Shown here piece after piece: positions 1 through 5,580 of a stretch of DNA of 5,646 nucleotides. Source of the stretch: Avanaerovorax sp964442135. Its GTDB lineage: Bacteria; Bacillota; Clostridia; Peptostreptococcales; Anaerovoracaceae. The notes beneath the pieces were generated by a model. The model saw only the letters and a list, made by a program, of their open reading frames with translations, did not search any database and had not been told where the DNA came from. Position numbers and translations under genes: made by a program. The stretch's first letter is position 1; every line of letters begins with the position of its first letter. The stretch spans positions 1 to 5,646 of the forward strand of contig CAYTYN010000053.1 of NCBI GenBank assembly GCA_964442135.1, given 5' to 3'.

Positions 1-591
1 GGTAAGAGCGGCGTAGCCCGAGATTATTTCGCCGCCGTTGATTACAGCCGTTCCGCCCGATTGGCAGTATACCCCGTAGATTCCTTCTACGCCGTCACCG
101 GTGCGGATGGTACCGCTTTCAAGAGTAAACGTGGCGCTTTCTCCTATTACGTATATTATCGCGGTAGTTCCGTAATCGTTAGTGTAGCTTTGTACCATAG
201 CACCGCCTCCGACGGAGTCGGTTACGGTAAGGCTGCCGTACACGTCAAATCCTTCCTTATCCGCCGCATTAAGCGTGCATCCGTTGAGATCAAGAGTTAT
301 ATCGGCACCTGCGGGGATACAAATGTATTCCACGGTGTCGCTTAAAAGAGTAACGGTGCCTGCTTGTCCGCTACCCGCAACGGCGTCGATAGCATCCTGT
401 ACCGTATCATAGACGGTGCCGTCTACCTCCGCTACTCCATCGGTAACTGCTAAGGTCTGGTTTAATGAGCCTGAGAGCTCTTCGTTACTCAATGTCGAAT
501 TGGCATATACCATCATCGGCATAAGTAAAACCGTCGTAACCAAGGCAAGAATTACCGTCATGGGTCTCTTCCTGAAAATTTTTCTTTTCAT
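1..591 (-). CDS. Secreted beta-helix surface protein, N-terminal part (runs off the window edge)
   Basis: The frame reads without a stop from ATG at 591 to the window edge (197 codons), so the gene is partial at its 3' end. The start is set by GAGGAG at 606-601, nine bases upstream. Residues 1-30 are a Sec signal peptide: a basic start (MKRKIFRKR), a hydrophobic core at about 12-28, and a likely signal peptidase I site after VYA (30). Residues 57-108 read like the entry module of Firmicute beta-helix adhesins (VYDTVQDAIDAV, then TLLSD, then ITLDLNGCTL). They are followed by SLTVTDSVGGG and by coil-like repeats at 153-161 (TFTLESGTI) and 181-189 (TAVINGGEI). This suggests a right-handed parallel beta-helix, exported and probably attached to the cell surface; the anchor would lie outside the window. 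Binding partner or enzyme activity is unknown. It is transcribed divergently from the regulator, so a link to the operon on the right is not shown. Confidence 0.85.
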   Translation of the reverse strand, partial: MKRKIFRKRPMTVILALVTTVLLMPMMVYANSTLSNEELSGSLNQTLAVTDGVAEVDGTVYDTVQDAIDAVAGSGQAGTVTLLSDTVEYICIPAGADITLDLNGCTLNAADKEGFDVYGSLTVTDSVGGGAMVQSYTNDYGTTAIIYVIGESATFTLESGTIRTGDGVEGIYGVYCQSGGTAVINGGEIISGYAALT

Positions 592-743
592 TTAGTACAT
601 CTCCTCAATAATCATCTGTAAAACGTTCTCGGTATCTGTCTTACACCTGTTGAATTTGCCTATTGACAGGGGAAAAGGGCAGAGTTACGCTGTAGGTGGG
701 CGCCATTGCCGTTTTTGCCATCATGCTTGCCAAACCCCTTATA

Positions 744-772
744 ATTGTATCGAAAACGTTCGGAAAAATCAA
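744..772 (-). promoter_or_regulatory. Sigma-A-type promoter for the surface-protein gene
   Basis: On the minus strand TTGATT (772-767; four of six consensus bases) is followed after 17 bases by TACAAT (749-744; five of six). The predicted start is near 737, giving a leader of about 145 nt before the ATG at 591. Spacing and match are good, but no experiment supports it here. Confidence 0.55.
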
Positions 773-792
773 GAATTGATCGTCATTTTTCC
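762..792. promoter_or_regulatory. Inverted repeat between the divergent promoters (possible operator)
   Basis: GGAAAAAT (762-769) and ATTTTTCC (785-792) form a perfect 8-bp inverted repeat with a 15-base spacer. Inside it lies a second dyad, ATCAA-N3-TTGAT (768-780). The structure covers the -35 box of the leftward promoter and the place where the -35 of the rightward promoter would lie, a position suited to a regulator acting on both. The binding protein is unknown; the adjacent activator is one candidate. Confidence 0.4.
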
Positions 793-815
793 CCCGGAAC
801 AATTGACGGTATAAT
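787..815 (+). promoter_or_regulatory. Possible sigma-A promoter for the regulator transcript
   Basis: A perfect TATAAT stands at 810-815. Seventeen bases upstream there is only a poor -35 (TTTTCC at 787-792), and no extended -10 TG is present, so the promoter would be weak or activator-assisted. The predicted start near 822 would give a leader of about 175 nt before the regulator ATG at 997. Confidence 0.38.
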
Positions 816-832
816 CTGTCTGATTTGGATTT

Positions 833-842
833 GCTCCGGAGC
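833..842. promoter_or_regulatory. 10-bp perfect palindrome GCTCCGGAGC
   Basis: GCTCCGGAGC is its own reverse complement. It lies about 11-20 bases downstream of the start predicted from the TATAAT at 810-815, where a repressor site would block transcription. It could also be chance, since it is short. Confidence 0.3.
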
Positions 843-855
843 TGAGAGGAGTTGA

Positions 856-925
856 GAGAAATGAAAGCCACGGAATCGGCGAAGGTGATGGGAGAAATGA
901 AAGAAGGTCAGGACTACGGAATCGG
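856..925 (+). repeat. Diverged tandem repeat (A-B-A-B) in the purine-rich leader
   Basis: Unit A, GAGAAATGAAAG, occurs at 856-867 and 892-903. Unit B, ACGGAATCGG, occurs at 870-879 and 916-925, with a further GGAATCG at 928-934. The order A-B-A-B suggests a degenerated duplication of a segment of about 36-46 bases, or repeated binding sites for a protein or RNA. It overlaps the short ORF at 861-956. Confidence 0.6.
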
Positions 926-956
926 TGGGAATCGAGAAGATGCGTTGAAGAATTAA
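861..956 (+). CDS. Possible 31-codon leader ORF (doubtful)
   Basis: ATG at 861 opens a 31-codon frame ending in TAA at 954-956, 40 bases before the regulator start. AGGAG at 847-851 lies nine bases upstream, so translation is possible. The product would be hydrophilic and rich in Lys, Glu and Gly, without a signal peptide or membrane segment, and I recognise no family. Because it is built from the purine-rich repeat, the ORF may simply reflect lack of stops in such sequence. If real it could act as a leader peptide affecting regulator expression. Confidence 0.22.
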   Translation: MKATESAKVMGEMKEGQDYGIGGNREDALKN

Positions 957-996
957 CGCCCAGAGCGAGGAATAGATTGGAGAAAGGAGATGAATA

Positions 997-2364
997 ATGG
1001 AGCTGGGAAAAAACATGGCGGAAATAATGAATATATATAATTTCTTTGACTCAGTAATAGTTACTGATGACAAGGGCGTTATAAAGTATTATGCCAACAT
1101 GCGCACAGACGTCTACAGAGCCGATGCGAAGGATATTGTAGGCCTGCACATATTCGAGCTTCATCCGGAGCTTACAGAGGAAACCAGCAGCATTATGAGG
1201 GTTTTAAAAACCGGTGAGCCGGTATTCAACCAGTTGGAAAGCTTCTATTCCTTATCCGGACAAAGTGTGACCAACATATATTGCACCCTTCCCCTTCTTT
1301 CGGACGGCAAAATCGTAGGAGCTATCGACTTTGCAAGAGTAGTTGGAAAGGAAGAGAGAAAAAACATCGTTCTTTCCTCCGAGAGTGATGGCGAAAAATA
1401 TTATACGGTCAAGGATATAATCACATTATCCCCGGATGTGATAAAAATAAAGGACCTGATACCACAGGTAGCCCAAACAGATTCATCAGTGCTGATATAT
1501 GGAGAGACCGGGACAGGGAAGGATATGATAGCTCAGGCCATACATTCAGCCAGCAACAGATGTTCGCGAAGGTTCGTGGCTCTTAACTGTGCAGCCATAC
1601 CGGCGTCCCTGCTGGAGGGAATACTGTTCGGCACGAAAAGGGGAAGCTATACAGGTGCGGAGGACAGAGCGGGTCTTTTTGAACTTGCTGACGGAGGAAC
1701 CCTCTTTCTTGACGAGATAAACTCTATGGACATAGCTATGCAGGCAAAACTCCTCCGAGCGATCGAGGAAAAGAAGGTTATGCGAGTAGGGGGATCAGAT
1801 TCAATACCCATCAATGTAAAGATAGTATCGGCGACGAACAGAAGTCCGATGGAGAGCATAGAAACAGGTCACTTGAGACAGGATCTGTTTTATAGGCTTA
1901 ACGTAGTGCAGTTCTATCTTCCGCCTTTGCGTGAAAGAAAGGAAGATATACAGCTTTTGACCAATCATTTTATTTACAGGTATAACCTGAAGATGAATAA
2001 GCATATTCAGGGCATAGACGGCGATGTAAGGACTATATTCAACGAATACAGCTGGCCGGGAAACGTGAGGGAACTTCAGAATATCATAGAAGGAGCGTTC
2101 AACATAACCGGCTTCAAGGTGATAAGAAGAGAGGATTTGCCGGATTATCTGCTTACCAGTTACGATAAACAAAATCAGGATCTGGTGGCGAGGGAAATTG
2201 CCGGTAACGGCGTCTCCCTGAATAATCTAATTGCGGATTACGAAAAGGCCATAATAAGGAAAGCTTTAGATAGCGCCAAGACTGTTGCAGAAGCTGCGAG
2301 GAAGCTGGATCTGAGTAAGCAGGATTTGGGGTATAAGATGAAAAAGTATGAACTGAGAAAATGA
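997..2364 (+). CDS. RocR-like sigma-54-dependent transcriptional activator (PAS / AAA+ / Fis HTH)
   Basis: This cytoplasmic enhancer-binding protein uses ATP hydrolysis to let sigma-54 RNA polymerase open a promoter. Residues about 13-115 form a PAS sensor domain (FDSVIVTDDKGVIKYY onward), with no phosphoreceiver domain, so direct binding of a small effector is likely. The AAA+ domain (about 141-385) shows Walker A GETGTGKD (169-176), the sigma-54 contact loop as GSYTGA (216-221, usually GAFTGA), Walker B GGTLFLDE (233-240), arginine-finger candidates R294 and R300, and sensor II WPGNVREL (353-360). A Fis-type helix-turn-helix lies at about 429-451. The 455-residue length and architecture resemble Bacillus RocR, the arginine-catabolism activator, but the neighbours are not arginine genes, so I give no symbol. 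AAGGAG (984-989), seven bases upstream, fixes the start at 997. A sigma-54 promoter with an enhancer-like dyad follows directly, so the downstream operon is its probable target. Confidence 0.96.
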   Translation: MELGKNMAEIMNIYNFFDSVIVTDDKGVIKYYANMRTDVYRADAKDIVGLHIFELHPELTEETSSIMRVLKTGEPVFNQLESFYSLSGQSVTNIYCTLPLLSDGKIVGAIDFARVVGKEERKNIVLSSESDGEKYYTVKDIITLSPDVIKIKDLIPQVAQTDSSVLIYGETGTGKDMIAQAIHSASNRCSRRFVALNCAAIPASLLEGILFGTKRGSYTGAEDRAGLFELADGGTLFLDEINSMDIAMQAKLLRAIEEKKVMRVGGSDSIPINVKIVSATNRSPMESIETGHLRQDLFYRLNVVQFYLPPLRERKEDIQLLTNHFIYRYNLKMNKHIQGIDGDVRTIFNEYSWPGNVRELQNIIEGAFNITGFKVIRREDLPDYLLTSYDKQNQDLVAREIAGNGVSLNNLIADYEKAIIRKALDSAKTVAEAARKLDLSKQDLGYKMKKYELRK

Positions 2365-2405
2365 TTCAGTGAGTAGGCGCTTAAATAAGAAAAAAATTTT
2401 AACCG

Positions 2406-2455
2406 GGACAAAATATTTTTACCGACATTTCCGGCGTTGGTAAAAACATTTTGCC
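2406..2455. promoter_or_regulatory. Tandem dyads / large inverted repeat, probable upstream activating sequence
   Basis: CAAAATATTTTTACC (2409-2423) and GGTAAAAACATTTTG (2439-2453) are inverted copies with 14 of 15 matches around a 15-base spacer; extended inward the match is 16 of 18 over 2409-2426 and 2436-2453. Each arm is also a dyad with GG at its left, an AAAA..TTTT core and CC at its right, centred near 2414.5 and 2447, about 32-33 bp or three helical turns apart. The whole lies about 80-130 bp upstream of the predicted sigma-54 start, the usual place for an enhancer-binding protein. As RNA it could form a long A/U-rich hairpin after the regulator stop, but it lacks a GC-rich stem with a U-run, so a role as terminator is less likely. 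Confidence 0.7.
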
Positions 2456-2482
2456 TTTTCATATATACTGAATATATAATTT

Positions 2483-2496
2483 ATTGAAATTTCAAT
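2483..2496. promoter_or_regulatory. 14-bp perfect palindrome between the UAS and the sigma-54 promoter
   Basis: ATTGAAATTTCAAT is perfectly self-complementary and ends 11 bases before the -24 element. The stretch 2457-2505 is very A/T-rich (including ATATATACTGAATATATAAT) and may be bent or flexible, helping DNA looping between UAS and promoter. The palindrome could be a second operator. A possible sigma-A promoter (TTGCCT 2451-2456, N18, TATAAT 2475-2480) would start transcription at or near this palindrome. Confidence 0.42.
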
Positions 2497-2506
2497 CTAT
2501 ATAGAA

Positions 2507-2523
2507 TTGGCACGTTTATTGCT
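2507..2523 (+). promoter_or_regulatory. Sigma-54 (-24/-12) promoter of the transporter operon
   Basis: TTGGCAC-GTTTA-TTGCT matches the sigma-54 consensus TGGCAC-N5-TTGCW at every defined base, with the invariant GG (2509-2510) and GC (2521-2522) at the required distance. The predicted start is about 2534, giving an untranslated leader of about 42 nt before the ATG at 2576. It lies between a sigma-54 activator gene and the operon, so its role is well supported by context. Confidence 0.93.
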
Positions 2524-2535
2524 CCTATATAAGTG

Positions 2536-2551
2536 ACCGTGAAGATACGGT
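2536..2551 (+). repeat. Small 5' hairpin in the sigma-54 transcript leader
   Basis: ACCGT (2536-2540) and ACGGT (2547-2551) flank a six-base loop. The hairpin would lie within the first few bases of the mRNA and 12 bases ahead of the AGGAGGT ribosome binding site (2564-2570). It may protect the 5' end, or be chance; the stem is only five pairs. Confidence 0.38.
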
Positions 2552-2575
2552 AGGATTTATTTTAGGAGGTGTAAT

Positions 2576-4102
2576 ATGGATACTGATTTTGGAATTTTAT
2601 GTTTATTGCCACCACTGTTAGCCATAATATTGGCACTGTGGACCAAGCAAACCATCCTTTCACTCTTCGTAGCAGTTTGGGTCGGAGCCACGATGCTCAA
2701 CGGATATAATCCGTTAGTAGGATTTACCGCAGTCGTTGGAGATTATATGATCCCTAAGGTTGCCGACAACGCTTCGATGCTGGTTCTCGTTACCATCGCC
2801 GGAGGGATGATAGCGATGTTGAGAGAGACAGGCGCTTCCCAGGCTTTCGCGCGGGTAGTCACGAAAAAAATAAAAACCGCAAAAAGCGGGCAGGTAGTCA
2901 CGTGTCTTAGCGCTTTCCTGTTCTGCTATACAGAGCCATGCCTGATACTGGGAACTATAATGAGACCGATAACTGACGCGGTCAGAGTTTCCAGAGCGAA
3001 GCTTTCCTACATATTGGATTCCATGGGATGCAACCTTGCGTCACTTTCTCCCATCAGCAGCTACGGACCGTTCATAGCCGGACTCATAGCTACTCAGCTG
3101 GCCGCGGCAGGTATTTCCGCTAATGAATGGGGGATATGGGCTCGAATGCTTCCGGTTAATCTGTACAGCATCTTCGCCATACTTACAGTGCTCATAGTCG
3201 CCGTATTCTCATTGGATATAGGCCCGATGTACACTGAGGAAAAGCGTGCCAGAGAGACGGGAAAACTCCTTGGCGACGGAGTGGAGCCTTTAGTTCCTGA
3301 GATAAAGGCTGTTTTCCCTGAAGGGTATGAGCCCAAGTTTAAAAACTTTTTAGTTCCTATGGTATGCCTTTTCGGAGCTATATTCGCCACCATATTCTAT
3401 ACGGGCAACATAGTGGAAAACGGCCTCTTAGGGAGCTTCAGAAATGCCAATATAACCCTGGCTATATGCATGGGCTTTATGGGAGGCGGAATCGGAGCAG
3501 GCGTTGTAGGCGTATTGACCAAACTCTGTTCCGTTACCAAGGCTTTCAGCATATACGTCGGAGGTATGGCGGAGCTCATCAATGTGCCTTTCATATTGGT
3601 GTGCGCATGGTCTGTCGGAGGAATAACCAATGACATGGAGGTAGGCGCATATCTATCAGGAGTAGTTGAGAACTATCTTACACCAGGGATGGTACCTGCC
3701 ATGATTTTCCTCTTCGGGGCTTTAATCTCATTTGCTACCGGATCATCTTGGGGAGTATGGTCTATAATGATGCCCATAGCCTTCCCTATGGCGGTAGCCT
3801 TTGACCTGCCTTATGCGTATGTAGTAGCATCCGTAATAGGCGGAGGTCTGTTCGGAGATCAGTGCTCTCCGGTGTCTGACACCACTATAATGTCTTCGAC
3901 GGGAGCATCCTGCAACCACGTGGTGCATGTAATGACCCAGCTTCCTTACGGTATAACGGTAGGTGTAAGCACGTTTATCGGATTCCTCTTCGGAGGCCTT
4001 ACAGGCTATTATTATGCCAGCATAGCCGTAACCGGCGTAATACTCGTTATCGCACTGTTCGGACTGTCTGCTTTCGCGAAAAAGAGATATGCTAAAATAT
4101 GA
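2576..4102 (+). CDS. NhaC-family Na+/H+ antiporter-like membrane transporter
   Basis: This integral membrane protein of 508 residues has about a dozen hydrophobic segments and a hydrophilic loop at about 214-256. Family hallmarks are a conserved RPITD with nearby SRAKLSYILDS (130-149), SPISSYGPF (158-166), FATGSSWGVWSIMMPI (386-401), and the NhaC signature from GGGLFGDQCSPVSDTTIMSS (422-441) into TQLPYGI (454-460). NhaC proteins exchange Na+ and H+, and some members couple this to an organic acid, as Bacillus MleN does for malate and lactate. Being first in an operon with a catabolic-type hydrolase under a dedicated activator, it is more likely a substrate/product or substrate/cation exchanger than a pH-homeostasis antiporter; this is inference. 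AGGAGGT at 2564-2570, five bases upstream, fixes the start. Length is close to the family norm, with no sign of damage. The next gene follows after 56 bases with no evident terminator. Confidence 0.95.
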   Translation: MDTDFGILCLLPPLLAIILALWTKQTILSLFVAVWVGATMLNGYNPLVGFTAVVGDYMIPKVADNASMLVLVTIAGGMIAMLRETGASQAFARVVTKKIKTAKSGQVVTCLSAFLFCYTEPCLILGTIMRPITDAVRVSRAKLSYILDSMGCNLASLSPISSYGPFIAGLIATQLAAAGISANEWGIWARMLPVNLYSIFAILTVLIVAVFSLDIGPMYTEEKRARETGKLLGDGVEPLVPEIKAVFPEGYEPKFKNFLVPMVCLFGAIFATIFYTGNIVENGLLGSFRNANITLAICMGFMGGGIGAGVVGVLTKLCSVTKAFSIYVGGMAELINVPFILVCAWSVGGITNDMEVGAYLSGVVENYLTPGMVPAMIFLFGALISFATGSSWGVWSIMMPIAFPMAVAFDLPYAYVVASVIGGGLFGDQCSPVSDTTIMSSTGASCNHVVHVMTQLPYGITVGVSTFIGFLFGGLTGYYYASIAVTGVILVIALFGLSAFAKKRYAKI

Positions 4103-4158
4103 TGACTGAATAGTGAAGAGCAGGTTGAATCATTTTAGGAATAAGGAGTTAAAGCAAG

Positions 4159-5580
4159 ATGAAAAAGGTTGATATGATAGTCCATGCGCCTCACTTCTTT
4201 ACCATGGAAGGGGAGGGCGTCGGATATAAGACAGGTGTTTCCATGGTTGTGAACGGCGGGAAGATCGAAGGCTTCATAACGCCGGCGGAGGAAAAGGAAT
4301 ACCATGCCGATGAAATTCTCGATTTGAACCATCACGCCGTAGTTCCGGGATTTATTGACGGACATATACACACAGGTGACGCTATTTTAAGAGGACTGGC
4401 ACAGGACACAGGGAACTGGATGATGTTCGGACTTCAGCCTTTTGAAAATGCGTTGACTCAGGAGGGCAAGATTGCGGGAAGCAGAATGGCTCTTTTAGAG
4501 GCTGTAAAGTGCGGGACTACGACCATAGGCGACTACTGGGCGGATATGGACGATGCCTGTGCGTTTATAGATAAGTTGGGAGCCAGAGGAAATATCACCC
4601 AGCTCATAAGAGCGGCTAAGCAAAGGGTATATAAGCCGGGAGAGCTCTATGAGTTCGACGATGAGATGGGCGAAGAAAGCCTGGCGAAAAATATAGAGCT
4701 TTACGATAAGTGGAATGGTAAGGGCAGCGGAAGAATCAAAATCCTCTTCGGGCCGCAGGGCGTGGATTTTCTCAGCATAAATCTTCTGAAGAGAGTTCAG
4801 CAGATAGTTAAAGAGAGAAACACGTACATGCACATCCACGTTCAGCAGGGAGACAGGGAAACCTATCAGATCGTGAAGAGGTACGGAAAGAGGCCTGTGG
4901 AGCTGATGAGGGACATAGAGCTTCTCGATAACAGAATCATAGCGGTACACCTTACAGACTGCACGGAGGATGAAGCCAGAATGGTGGCCGGAACAGGCGC
5001 TTCTATGGTAGTGAATCCCGGCTCTATCGCCATTATCGACGGTATAGTGTGCCCGTCCGTTGCGTTTCAGGAAGCAGGCGGTAACTGCGGCTTAGGCTCT
5101 GATCAGGCCCCGGGAAACAACTGCCATAACATCTTCAATGAAATGAAAAACGTCGCTCTGTTTAATAAGATCAAATTCCGGAATCCTGAGGTTATGCCGG
5201 CGTGGAGGGCTCTCCGCATGGCGACCATAGAGGGGGCGAGAGCTGTCGGTCTGGGAGACACTGTAGGCTCCCTGGAAGAGGGCAAGGAAGCTGATTTCAT
5301 TGCCATCGATCTGAATAAACCTACGATGCTGCCTGTATATACTCATCCGATGAGAAACATCGTACCTAACATCGTTTACTCTGCAAGAGGTGAGGAAGTG
5401 ACCATGTCCGTAGTTCACGGACAGGTAATCTACAAGGATGGAGAATTCACCAACGTAGACTACAGAGAATACTTCGGCGAGGTCAACAAATACACTGACA
5501 TCATAGGCGACAGGGCGAAGAAGGAATTCGACGAAATAAACGGTACTAACTCACAGTTCATGAAGGAAGGTAAGCTGTAG
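4159..5580 (+). CDS. Metal-dependent amidohydrolase, ATZ/TRZ (chlorohydrolase/deaminase) type, substrate unknown
   Basis: This soluble cytoplasmic enzyme of 473 residues has no signal peptide. A small beta-sandwich built from both ends (about 1-60 and 375-430) surrounds a TIM barrel. Visible metal-site residues are HIH (H69, H71, within VVPGFIDGHIH), H227 (HIHVQQ), H264 (IAVHLTD) and D315 (GLGSDQAPG); the H264-to-D315 spacing is typical. The C-terminal ATIEGARAVGL and GSLEEGKEADF (355-380) are classic for this group. Odd point: the residue three after H227, normally the catalytic Glu (HxxE) of the deaminases, is Gln230; Glu234 is nearby. The reaction could be hydrolytic deamination, or C-N or amide cleavage of a small N-containing compound; I cannot name the substrate. 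AAGGAG (4143-4148), ten bases upstream, supports the start. It is second in the sigma-54 operon, and its last codons carry the ribosome binding site of the next gene. Confidence 0.95.
   Translation: MKKVDMIVHAPHFFTMEGEGVGYKTGVSMVVNGGKIEGFITPAEEKEYHADEILDLNHHAVVPGFIDGHIHTGDAILRGLAQDTGNWMMFGLQPFENALTQEGKIAGSRMALLEAVKCGTTTIGDYWADMDDACAFIDKLGARGNITQLIRAAKQRVYKPGELYEFDDEMGEESLAKNIELYDKWNGKGSGRIKILFGPQGVDFLSINLLKRVQQIVKERNTYMHIHVQQGDRETYQIVKRYGKRPVELMRDIELLDNRIIAVHLTDCTEDEARMVAGTGASMVVNPGSIAIIDGIVCPSVAFQEAGGNCGLGSDQAPGNNCHNIFNEMKNVALFNKIKFRNPEVMPAWRALRMATIEGARAVGLGDTVGSLEEGKEADFIAIDLNKPTMLPVYTHPMRNIVPNIVYSARGEEVTMSVVHGQVIYKDGEFTNVDYREYFGEVNKYTDIIGDRAKKEFDEINGTNSQFMKEGKL

Larger units (their letters stand above)
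592..996. other. Divergent intergenic control region
   Basis: These 405 bases separate the leftward surface-protein gene from the rightward regulator gene. The left part (592-737) would be an untranslated leader of about 145 nt for the surface gene. The middle (744-815) holds the divergent promoter elements and an inverted repeat. The right part (about 841-990) is strongly purine-rich on the plus strand and holds a duplicated repeat and a short ORF. I recognise no tRNA, rRNA or known riboswitch here. Confidence 0.7.

Noticed and set aside
61..345. Plus-strand 94-codon ORF
   Set aside because: It is antisense to the surface-protein frame, which has a signal peptide, a ribosome binding site and family motifs.
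715..735. Minus-strand sequence TTTGGCAAGCATGATGGCA as a second sigma-54 promoter
   Set aside because: The -24-like TGGCA is present, but the -12 GC is one base too far away and the TTGC box is missing.
641..871. Minus-strand 76-codon ORF in the intergenic region
   Set aside because: It covers both divergent promoter elements, its composition does not look protein-like, and only a poor ribosome binding site is present. The internal 27-codon version from 724 has AAGGGG nearby, but the predicted transcript starts at about the same place.
783..1073. Minus-strand 96-codon ORF
   Set aside because: It overlaps the start of the clear regulator gene and is the complement of a purine-rich stretch, which naturally yields a stop-poor, Ser/Phe/Ile-rich frame.
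2406..2458. Rho-independent terminator of the regulator gene
   Set aside because: The stem is mostly A/U, the loop is long, and the trailing CCTTTTC is a weak U-run. The nested dyads and position fit an activator site better, although a dual role is not excluded.
3364..3636. Overlapping ORFs of 89 (plus) and 79 (minus) codons inside the transporter
   Set aside because: They are other-frame shadows of the NhaC-family gene, whose frame carries continuous family motifs through this region.
4495..4950. Minus-strand 151-codon ORF inside the amidohydrolase
   Set aside because: It is antisense to a fully conserved enzyme frame and shows no ribosome binding site or recognisable domain.
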